Below the pieces are notes generated by a model. That model saw only the letters and a program-made list of their open reading frames with translations, had not been told where the DNA came from and did no database searches. From Bacillota bacterium (GTDB lineage Bacteria; Bacillota; Clostridia; Acetivibrionales; DTU013), in contig JAEZCA010000035.1 in the NCBI GenBank assembly GCA_023412665.1, positions 62,001-126,000 on the forward strand: DNA of 64,000 nucleotides. Reading direction: 5' to 3'. A program made the position numbers and the translations under genes. This document shows, one piece after another, positions 24,962-32,423 of the stretch (position 1 is its first letter; each line of letters starts with the position of its first letter).

Positions 24962-26365
24962 TTAAAATCTAAAATATATAAATGGATTATAGCTGTTGCT
25001 TACAATACTTGCCGCAGAAATTATGAAAACGATGGCAACACCCGCTGCCACTGCTGCTGCTTTGATCCCTTCCGAAAGCTTCAGCCTGCCTAGCCGTTCC
25101 AACACATACTTCTTTACAGGCGCCGCACATATAAAGCAGACTACTATGAACGGAAGGTAATTCACTGCCAGCTGCAGAGCCTCAGTAATCGGGAAGCCTG
25201 TACCGGCAAGGCCGAACATGACCCGAAGTGCTTCCAGGTTCCGTCCGAAGTCCACAAAGTAGAAGAAATTAAAACCGAACACGACAAGTAAGAATGAGTA
25301 GGCCGTCCTGACAAGCCTTGGAGCTTTCTTCAGCGCTTTGAGCATGAAAGACTTTTCCAATAAAAGAATCACCGCAAAATACAGTCCCCATATGACAAAA
25401 TTCCAGCTCGCTCCGTGCCATAGACCGGTCAGCATCCAGACAATCAATATATTCCTGTACTGGAGCCTGCGGTTACCTCCCAGCGGTATATACACATAAT
25501 CCCGGAAAAACGTACCCAGCGTCATATGCCAGCGCCGCCAGAAATCTGTTATGCTTTGTGAAATATAAGGATAGTTGAAATTTTCAGGAAAGCTGAAGCC
25601 AAACAACTTACCGAGCCCGATAGCCATGTCGGAGTACCCGGAGAAATCAAAATATATTTGGAAGGTATAGCAAAGCAGTCCAAACCACACTGAAGGCGTT
25701 GATTGGCTCAGCAAATCACCGTCAAGAAACTTCACAGCCAGTGCTCCGGCATAATTTGCTATAAGTGTCTTTTTTGCCAGACCCGCGACAAAACGGAGAA
25801 TCCCTTCATAAATACCCTGCAATGTTACTTTCCTTTCAGCCAGTTGATCCTCGATATCCGCATAACGGACGATCGGACCGGCTACCAGCTGCGGAAACAT
25901 CGAAACGAAGAGCAGAAAGTTGAAAAAGGACCTCTGAACTTTGACGTTGCCTCTGTATGCGTCTATCGTATAGGAGACAGTCTGCATCGTATAGAATGAA
26001 ATACCTATTGGGAGTGATATTCCCGTGTTTGGGATGTTTATACCCGGAATTGCATTGATATTGTCGATAAAGAAATTGCCATATTTAAAAAACACCAACA
26101 GGCCGAAATTCAAAACAAGAGATATGACCAGGAATATTCTTCCCTTTGCAGTTTTACCATACTTCCCCGCCAAACCGCCGCACACATAATCTATCACCGA
26201 GCTGTACACCAGCAGTATTACCCATACAGGCTCGCCCCAGGCATAAAAAATGAGCGAAGCTGCTATGAGCACTACATTTTTCGCTTTCATAGTAGGCATC
26301 AAAAAGTAGAGTAAAATAGTTATCGGCAGAAACCGGAGCAAAAAAACCAAGCTGGAAAATACCAT
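24962..26365 (-). CDS. MBOAT-family membrane O-acyltransferase (AlgI/DltB-like)
   Basis: A 467-residue protein with about ten or more membrane helices. The MBOAT core is present: PQLVAGPIVRYADIEDQL, FQIYFDFSGYSDMAIGLGKLFGF, NFNYPYISQSITDFWRRWHMTLGTFFRDYVYIPLGG and the catalytic His in LTGLWHGASWNFVIWG. Such proteins carry acyl groups across the membrane for extracellular polysaccharide acetylation. It is first in a two-gene operon with the DHHW protein. Confidence 0.93.
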   Translation of the reverse strand: MVFSSLVFLLRFLPITILLYFLMPTMKAKNVVLIAASLIFYAWGEPVWVILLVYSSVIDYVCGGLAGKYGKTAKGRIFLVISLVLNFGLLVFFKYGNFFIDNINAIPGINIPNTGISLPIGISFYTMQTVSYTIDAYRGNVKVQRSFFNFLLFVSMFPQLVAGPIVRYADIEDQLAERKVTLQGIYEGILRFVAGLAKKTLIANYAGALAVKFLDGDLLSQSTPSVWFGLLCYTFQIYFDFSGYSDMAIGLGKLFGFSFPENFNYPYISQSITDFWRRWHMTLGTFFRDYVYIPLGGNRRLQYRNILIVWMLTGLWHGASWNFVIWGLYFAVILLLEKSFMLKALKKAPRLVRTAYSFLLVVFGFNFFYFVDFGRNLEALRVMFGLAGTGFPITEALQLAVNYLPFIVVCFICAAPVKKYVLERLGRLKLSEGIKAAAVAAGVAIVFIISAASIVSNSYNPFIYFRF

Positions 26366-26477
26366 ATTGCCCCCGCTATTTATAAAATATCTCTGTTTAA
26401 TGTATGGTGTTTTACATAAATAAGCATTTAAATAATATCATCAAAACATAGTTTACACAAGATGACCCGGCGCTCAT

Positions 26478-26504
26478 AAAAAAAGACACGACCATCGGTC
26501 GTGA
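26478..26504 (-). terminator. Terminator of the tRNA-Thr gene
   Basis: Minus strand: CACGACC (26497-26503, read in reverse) pairs with GGTCGTG over a three-base loop and is followed by T, C and a T7 run (26478-26484). It starts 11 bases after the tRNA CCA end. Confidence 0.8.
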
Positions 26505-26514
26505 CCTTTCATTT

Positions 26515-26590
26515 TGGAGCTGGTGGACGGAATCGAACCCCCGACCTGCTGATTACAAGTCAGCTGCTCTACCTGCTGAGCTACACCAGC
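26515..26590 (-). tRNA. tRNA-Thr (anticodon UGU)
   Basis: A 76-nt cloverleaf read on the minus strand. The acceptor stem is GCTGGTG with CACCAGC. The D-arm is TAGCTCAGCAGGTAGAGCA, and the anticodon arm is GCTGA-CTTGTAA-TCAGC with TGT in the loop. The T-arm is GTCGGGGGTTCGATTCCGTC, followed by discriminator T and an encoded CCA. It has its own promoter and terminator, so it is a single-gene unit. Confidence 0.97.
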
Positions 26591-26636
26591 GTATACCTTA
26601 TCAGCCGGACATATAATTATCTCCAACTGCTTTAAT

Positions 26637-26666
26637 ATAGTAACATGCAAAATGAACTCTAGTCAA
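26637..26666 (-). promoter_or_regulatory. Probable promoter of tRNA-Thr
   Basis: Minus strand TTGACT (26661-26666) and TACTAT (26637-26642), 18 bp apart, about 45 bases before the tRNA. The rest of 26366-26477 holds no feature I can support. Confidence 0.5.
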
Positions 26667-26755
26667 CCCTTTTGCTAAGGTATTTTTTGTTTATTAACTA
26701 TATAGCAAGAGTTGCCCCTGACGTTTAGTTAATACCCAGAACCCGCTCCAGCTTG

Positions 26756-27580
26756 TCAGCTTTTACTCTTTTTCCTGCCGGCTTTTTTATTCCCGGTGCC
26801 ATCATCCTTGTTTGATTGAGCTTCAGCATCCGCTGCGGCCTGAGCCTGTTCCCACTCGGATATCTTATTCATATAATGCTCCTGCAGCTCCGGGTACCCT
26901 TTCAGGAACTCCCGGGCGGAGTCGTCCAGATCGTATATGCCCCGGGCAGTTTTTACAAACCAGCCGTAGTGGTTGTCTCTCAGTATGTTAGGCGTCTTTG
27001 TGCTGGTGCCCATTTTTTCGAGCTGAGCCGGGGACAGTCTGCCATGTCTCATCATACAGCATACAATATGAATGGCCTGCTCCCTGTATGCTGTGATCAG
27101 CTTGGTCTTGTTTGAGCCGCCGGTATTGTAATGTCCGCTTCTGCCCGCAGTTTCCTTTATTATGCTGTACCTTACCCTCTTATTCGTACGCATGCTCTTC
27201 AGGCGATCGAAAGTATTAGGGTGAAAATGCACTTCCACCTGATCTTCCTTTTTATTGAGAGCGACTGTAATAAGCCCTATTTCCAGGCGCCTCAGCAGCA
27301 TGCACATCTCGCCCCAGGCAGCTGTCCTGCTACCGCCCTTTGGCCGTGGTACCGCCACGTAAACGGATTCGGTCAAACGCTGTCTTTTAACAGCCTGACA
27401 CAGCAGCTTCAGATTAAATGCAGTTTTCAGCTCGACAACTATCAGCTCATCACCCATAACAGCTGCCAGATCACAGCCGTTTACCTCCCCCTGGACCTGA
27501 TAGCCCAGAGACTCCAGGTAATCATGCACCGGCATGTACAGATCCGTCTCGCGTATGGTCTTCTTTTGGACCCTGGCCAT
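26756..27580 (-). CDS. DUF2161 family protein, PD-(D/E)XK nuclease-like
   Basis: A 274-residue protein. Residues about 10-130 have the layout of a PD-(D/E)XK fold: VHDYLESLGYQVQGEV, NGCDLAAVMGDELIVVELKT (Asp and Glu-x-Lys), then LLCQAVKRQ and VYVAVPRP. The middle looks like a winged-helix region (LSPAQLEKMGTSTKTPNILRDNHYGWF), and the tail is Lys-rich and disordered. I recognise it as DUF2161-like. Its real substrate is unknown, and it does not resemble a restriction enzyme with a methylase partner, since none is near. Confidence 0.75.
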   Translation of the reverse strand: MARVQKKTIRETDLYMPVHDYLESLGYQVQGEVNGCDLAAVMGDELIVVELKTAFNLKLLCQAVKRQRLTESVYVAVPRPKGGSRTAAWGEMCMLLRRLEIGLITVALNKKEDQVEVHFHPNTFDRLKSMRTNKRVRYSIIKETAGRSGHYNTGGSNKTKLITAYREQAIHIVCCMMRHGRLSPAQLEKMGTSTKTPNILRDNHYGWFVKTARGIYDLDDSAREFLKGYPELQEHYMNKISEWEQAQAAADAEAQSNKDDGTGNKKAGRKKSKS

Positions 27581-27639
27581 TTTATCACTCCCGAATTGCT
27601 TAACTCATTTATTTGCATATACCTATTTCGACACATAAA

Positions 27640-27679
27640 CAAAAACTCCTTTGACTGTAGGCTTACCAATCAAAAGAGT
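27640..27679 (-). terminator. Terminator of the acyltransferase gene
   Basis: Minus strand: a 13-bp stem between 27667-27679 and 27645-27657, fully paired with two G-U pairs, over a 9-base loop, followed by TTTTTG. Confidence 0.7.
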
Positions 27680-27698
27680 ATATTTCATTTGTTCCTCG

Positions 27699-29003
27699 TT
27701 ATAGCCTTGATACGGCGGTTATGCCGTCATCTGCGACAAGCGGCCTTTTTACAGCTGCTGCCGCTGGCTGAGCCCGGCACATTTTATATATCTCCTCTGT
27801 TGCAAGAGCTATCTTTGTAACGGAGAAGTCTTTACACTTGGGATATATATAGTAAGTGTCTGTCAGAGTGTTAAGATCAATACAATCCCCATGCTTCCCC
27901 AGATAATTATACTCTATGTGGCAGGAATAAAGGGATCTGGAGCTGAACGAAACAGAATAGGGGCTGCCCTCATATTTGCCCTCAAGTAAAAAGCCTCTCA
28001 TATCATGTATAAGCCTTCCTTGTCCCAGATGGATAAAGCCTTTTGCATTAGGGAGTGAGTCCACCGTTACATCTGACTCGAATCTGTAGCTGCCGTTTTC
28101 TACTTCCTTCCTTACCTGTTCCCGCTCCCATTCATACCAGTCCGGGATGTGGGAAAACTCTGTTATCCCTTCCGAAGCAGAAAGCTCGCCATATTCGGAC
28201 ATACTCCACTCCTTTTTGCAATGTCCGCACCAAAGCCTGCTGCCTTCTGACATCATGCTGTATTGAGTATTGCAGGCAGGGCACTGGTATAGCACCTTGT
28301 GGAGATTTTTGGCCCTTTCGGGATAATCTATACGGATATTTTTATCTTTTTGCCATGCAAAATCATCATATTTGAAAGCTGTATTTATCCTATTATTTAT
28401 TTCATTAAAATCCATTGAATCGATTTCATCCTTCGAAACCAACTGAGCCAGCACCGCTTCCATATTCTTTACCTTTCTGTTCTTCAGGTTCCAGAAAGGT
28501 GAATTTACATGATGTCCGTGCATTATAAGCGATACTACGGGGATTTTAAGCAGCTTTGCCAACTTGCCCAGAGATTCCGGCAGGACTGTATTCGTGCCGC
28601 AAAGCGAATATCTGGCCTCCGGGAAAAGCACGATCACATCGCCGTTATCCGCGACCTTCTTCATATGACGTACCATCACGGTGTCATTTGTAAATTTCCG
28701 TTTGCAGATACAGCCCACATTTCTCAGAAGCCATTCTCTTCCGATAAAGCCATCTATGGCTACCAGGTAGTTTGCGCGATGGGGAAATATAGCGGCAGTC
28801 GTCACTTTAAAATCTATAAATGAATTATGATTGCATAACAACAGGTAGGGCGGCTTTATTCCCTGCATCCCTATCTTCGTTATCCTTACACGGTGGGCCA
28901 GCACCGCAGGGTAGCTTAACAGCCACGTGATAGGTCTGAGGAAATGTCTCTGCCTTATAGGCTTTTTGAGCATATCAAACCTTTTGATGTCGGACAGCTG
29001 CAT
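27699..29003 (-). CDS. PlsC-type acyltransferase with a zinc-ribbon insert
   Basis: A 434-residue protein. The N-terminal half is a lysophospholipid acyltransferase domain with LLLCNHNSFIDFKV (the NHx4D box) and VIVLFPEARYS (the FPEG-type box). A zinc ribbon follows at about 240-262, CPACNTQY and CGHCKKEW. The C-terminal 150 residues are a beta-rich region I do not recognise. It probably esterifies a glycerophospholipid or related lipid at the membrane. Acyltransferases with a zinc ribbon occur in Clostridia, but the role of the added part is not known. The start follows GGAGAAC. Confidence 0.8.
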   Translation of the reverse strand: MQLSDIKRFDMLKKPIRQRHFLRPITWLLSYPAVLAHRVRITKIGMQGIKPPYLLLCNHNSFIDFKVTTAAIFPHRANYLVAIDGFIGREWLLRNVGCICKRKFTNDTVMVRHMKKVADNGDVIVLFPEARYSLCGTNTVLPESLGKLAKLLKIPVVSLIMHGHHVNSPFWNLKNRKVKNMEAVLAQLVSKDEIDSMDFNEINNRINTAFKYDDFAWQKDKNIRIDYPERAKNLHKVLYQCPACNTQYSMMSEGSRLWCGHCKKEWSMSEYGELSASEGITEFSHIPDWYEWEREQVRKEVENGSYRFESDVTVDSLPNAKGFIHLGQGRLIHDMRGFLLEGKYEGSPYSVSFSSRSLYSCHIEYNYLGKHGDCIDLNTLTDTYYIYPKCKDFSVTKIALATEEIYKMCRAQPAAAAVKRPLVADDGITAVSRL

Positions 29004-29067
29004 ATTAAGGTTCTCCTCGTAGAATTTTATTAACTATACTCCTTTTATCGACATAATTCATCGAAAT

Positions 29068-29688
29068 TTATTGACTGATCACATTGCCGCTTTCTGCGGC
29101 GTTTATCGAAACAGGTAGCGTACCGGTTGCCGTCGGCTGGAATTTTCCTGCCTTGAAATGGATCGTCGCATACCCGCCGCTTGACATGTCGAATACGAAG
29201 GGTTTTAGTTCAGTGCCATATGCGTCCGATGCAGACAGGATATTATGCTTGCTGACTGTCTGTACGGTAACGGATCCCCCGTTCCGTATGCCTGCAATAC
29301 CCTGACCATTGAGTTTCAAAGGATATTCCACAAGCGCGCCGAAAATGCTTTTATCCCGTATGATCTCAATGGTGGCGGGCGCATCCAGATATTCCGGAGA
29401 GTTTACAATATCTGTAATGGCTTTATCCTCAGGTGAAATATAATCTCCTGTCCTGCAGTTTTTAGCAATCAGATATGATATCAGTCCTCCGATGCCCGCA
29501 AACAAAATCGCCAGCAGATACACACCCGCTTCCATGCCTGCTAATGCACCGATCACGCTTCCCAACAGCTCCAGCCCGATCCAGAGCACCACTGTCAGTG
29601 CAACGAATCCACCGGGCTTTCTGCCGCGTTGGGCTGCATGCTTCTTGTTGGTGTTGCAAAGCCACACGATAGCCAGAATTTCTAACAT
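29068..29688 (-). CDS. Membrane protein of unknown function
   Basis: A 206-residue protein with three hydrophobic stretches (about 1-10, 30-52 and 55-75), then a soluble beta-rich domain of about 110 residues (YLDAPATIEIIRDKSIFGALVEYPLKLNGQGIAGIRNGGSVTVQTVSKH). The soluble part resembles small Ig- or lipocalin-like surface domains but has no motif I can name. It lies 64 bp from the acyltransferase on the same strand. A TTAATTTTA-like AT-rich region of 249 bp separates it from the divergent lipase-like gene; I see no further feature there. Confidence 0.6.
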   Translation of the reverse strand: MLEILAIVWLCNTNKKHAAQRGRKPGGFVALTVVLWIGLELLGSVIGALAGMEAGVYLLAILFAGIGGLISYLIAKNCRTGDYISPEDKAITDIVNSPEYLDAPATIEIIRDKSIFGALVEYPLKLNGQGIAGIRNGGSVTVQTVSKHNILSASDAYGTELKPFVFDMSSGGYATIHFKAGKFQPTATGTLPVSINAAESGNVISQ

Positions 29689-29937
29689 AATTCACCCTCC
29701 GTAACTTTTCTATAAATTAGATCACGTTGGAATTAATGCTATTTTATACAATGGCGTCGTACAATGTCAATTATTATGAATACTTCTAATCCTGTCAGCC
29801 ACATAGATATCCCAATGATAACATTATTTTATTACCTATATATGTTTCAGCGAGGCAAGAGACTATATTTAAATAGATAAAAAAGTATGATAAAATAATA
29901 GGATATTTATGTAATCATTGTCAAAGGAGAAACGTGT

Positions 29938-31260
29938 TTGAAATTTTTGAACCGGGTCATATCCTCAACAATACTTTTTATAGCCATCAACTTATACAGC
30001 ATCCTGTTTTTTACTATTAAGTGGTGGCTGTTGATTCCTTTTGCAGCTTTATATTTTCTGAAGGTCAATATATCTCCATCCTCCAAAAGAAAGCTTTCCT
30101 TCAGACTGAAAATGCTGTCGGACGGGACCGAGCTGCTTAAACTTTTTTTGATCACGTCAATGCTAAGCCTCATTTATTTGGTTTTTGTCGGAATAAAGAC
30201 CATCCCGGCAGAATCCTACATTTTTATTATTTCGTTAGTAATTGCTATCTCGGCTGAGGCAATTTTATTCTGGAACGGAATTATCAGAGTATACTGCACA
30301 TCAGTGCAGCTTGGACTCAAGTGGCGCATTGTCGGGATCACCTGCGGCTGGGCGCCGATTGTAAATATATTTACACTTACAAAAATAATAAGCATAGTGG
30401 CCGAAGAAGCTGAGTTTGAATCTAAAAAGTATGAGTTGAACCTGGAACGAAAAGAGAAATTTATCTGTAAAACACGCTATCCGCTTTTAATGGTACACGG
30501 AGTATTTTTCAGGGATAGTCGCCTTCTCAATTATTGGGGGCGTATTCCCGGCGAACTGATAAAAAACGGCGCTATCATATATTACGGACAGCAGCAGTCA
30601 GCTGCCTCGGTGAAAGCAAGTGCCGAAGAATTGGCTGAACGGATAAAAAGCATCATCAAAGAAACCGGGAGCGAAAAAGTGAATATTATCGCCCATTCAA
30701 AAGGCGGTCTTGACAGCCGTTATGCGATCAGCTGTCTGGGAATGGATAAATATGTCGCATCACTGACCACTATCAATACCCCTCACAGAGGCTGTCTTTT
30801 TGCAGAGTATCTGCTGGAAAAGGTCCCTGTAAAAGTGCGTATCTCCATTGCAAACAAGTACAATAATGCACTCAGGAAGTTAGGTGATACAGATCCCGAC
30901 TTTATGGCGGCCGTAACGGACCTGACGGCTTCACACTGCAAAACTATGAATGAAACGATGCCCGATGTCCCGGGGGTATATTATCAAAGTGTCGGCTCAA
31001 AAATGAATCGTACCGGCAGCGGAAAATTCCCCCTTAACGTTGCCTATCCATTTGTACGTCTTTTTGATGGTGATAATGATGGTCTGGTTTCGGTAGAATC
31101 CGCCGGATGGGGCGAGAACTTTACCATGATATCAGTTGATGGCAGCCGCGGTATTTCCCACGCTGACGTGATCGACCTGAATCGTGAGAATATCAAGGGC
31201 TTTGATGTGAGAGAGTTTTACGTTAACCTGGTTGAAGATTTGAAAAAAAGAGGGCTTTGA
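29938..31260 (+). CDS. Membrane-anchored lipase-like alpha/beta hydrolase
   Basis: A 440-residue protein. The first 150 residues hold about four membrane helices; the rest is an alpha/beta hydrolase of the triacylglycerol lipase type. LLMVHGVFFRDSRLLNYWG holds the oxyanion-side HG. Ser254 lies in AHSKGG, Asp377 or Asp381 in FDGDNDG, and His408 in SHADVID; together they form a plausible triad. TINTPHRG is a common lipase marker. The start is TTG at 29938, eight bases after AAAGGAG, and no ATG is available. It may act on membrane lipids or long-chain esters. Confidence 0.83.
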   Translation: MKFLNRVISSTILFIAINLYSILFFTIKWWLLIPFAALYFLKVNISPSSKRKLSFRLKMLSDGTELLKLFLITSMLSLIYLVFVGIKTIPAESYIFIISLVIAISAEAILFWNGIIRVYCTSVQLGLKWRIVGITCGWAPIVNIFTLTKIISIVAEEAEFESKKYELNLERKEKFICKTRYPLLMVHGVFFRDSRLLNYWGRIPGELIKNGAIIYYGQQQSAASVKASAEELAERIKSIIKETGSEKVNIIAHSKGGLDSRYAISCLGMDKYVASLTTINTPHRGCLFAEYLLEKVPVKVRISIANKYNNALRKLGDTDPDFMAAVTDLTASHCKTMNETMPDVPGVYYQSVGSKMNRTGSGKFPLNVAYPFVRLFDGDNDGLVSVESAGWGENFTMISVDGSRGISHADVIDLNRENIKGFDVREFYVNLVEDLKKRGL

Positions 31261-31275
31261 GATCCCGAATCCCGT

Positions 31276-32415
31276 TTAGGGATCAAGGACAACCAGCTCG
31301 CCCTCACTTAACCCTTCAAGTATTTCAACAAGATTGTTTTCTTCATCCAGGATCCCGGTTACTACAACTCTCTCCGTAACCTTGACCCGCTCCAGAACGT
31401 TGACATTTCGCTCATTAAACGCCTGATAGACACTGTCGGCCGGTACGGCCAATGCTCTTTTTTCAATACCGGTATCCAGAAACAATATTGCCTTAGTATT
31501 ATCCGGCAGATCCAGATAGGCATTCTCATCCGGCTCAGCCTGTACCGATATTTGAGAGAACATGTCGTATTTCCCTTGCCTTCGATACTTGTAGATTCCC
31601 TCGTCCCCGCTTCTGCTGGCCTCTATCAGTGGAAAGCGTATGGACTGCACCTTACATATGATCTCCTTCATATCTCCGTTCCCGGCATCGTACCGCAGTA
31701 CTCCCTGCATCCCTTTTTCAATACCAGCCGGATTCACCAGACTGTTAACGGCATTGGGGTCGTAAGCATCTGTTATCGTCACTGGATCAGCTATAAAATA
31801 CATACTGTTTCCAACAGTTATTTCAATGACAGGTCTGTATAACTGTGAAATATCGCCATCAACAACATCAATTGAACTGACGCTTCCACTCACCGGTGAA
31901 ACGAGTACACAGTCCGATATCTTTTTCTGGATCTCTGAGATCTCCCCGTCTATGGTCTCCAGCTCCAGTGATACCAATTCTGCAGAATACTCATCATATA
32001 ATCCGTCTATATCCGCTTTTACTTTCAGCTCCTCCATCTTTAGCAGTACCTTCCTGCGGAGCATTTTCTTCAGTTCAAGCATCTTCTCCAATTCTGTTGT
32101 ATCAAGTTCTGCCAGGATATCTCCATTCTCGACATAATCTTCAATCTGGACATGCACCCGGCTGACTTCACACCCCGATACATTAAAATACAACTGATGT
32201 TTATTGCCTTGACGCAACACTCCATCGAGGCGTATATTGTTTCTCAATGTCTTATATCCAACTTCAAAGGTATCATATTCCGGCTGCACAGAAGTCTTGC
32301 CGGAATTGTCCTCCGAAGATGCTTCGGTGATGTCAGGATCGGACGAACACCCGGCAAAACAGCAAAATATCACTGCACATACAAGAATAAGCACGGCTTT
32401 GACCTTTTTATCCAT
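31276..32415 (-). CDS. Efflux adaptor (membrane fusion protein) lipoprotein, second of two
   Basis: A 379-residue secreted lipoprotein with signal peptide and lipobox CCFAGC. The split biotinyl-lipoyl/hairpin layout of HlyD/MacA adaptors is visible: VHVQIEDYVENGDILAELDTTELEKMLELKKM (lipoyl half and coiled coil), then VLVSPVSGSVSSIDVVDGD. The C-terminal beta domain ends LEILEGLSEGELVVL. It is the last gene of a three-gene set with a permease and a first adaptor, and should link the permease to the outer face of the membrane. Confidence 0.82.
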   Translation of the reverse strand: MDKKVKAVLILVCAVIFCCFAGCSSDPDITEASSEDNSGKTSVQPEYDTFEVGYKTLRNNIRLDGVLRQGNKHQLYFNVSGCEVSRVHVQIEDYVENGDILAELDTTELEKMLELKKMLRRKVLLKMEELKVKADIDGLYDEYSAELVSLELETIDGEISEIQKKISDCVLVSPVSGSVSSIDVVDGDISQLYRPVIEITVGNSMYFIADPVTITDAYDPNAVNSLVNPAGIEKGMQGVLRYDAGNGDMKEIICKVQSIRFPLIEASRSGDEGIYKYRRQGKYDMFSQISVQAEPDENAYLDLPDNTKAILFLDTGIEKRALAVPADSVYQAFNERNVNVLERVKVTERVVVTGILDEENNLVEILEGLSEGELVVLDP

Positions 32416-32423
32416 TGTTATCT

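Noticed and set aside
31261..31284. GATCCC...GGGATC hairpin between the converging lipase and adaptor genes
   Set aside because: The stem is only 6 bp, has no T-run and overlaps the adaptor stop codon.
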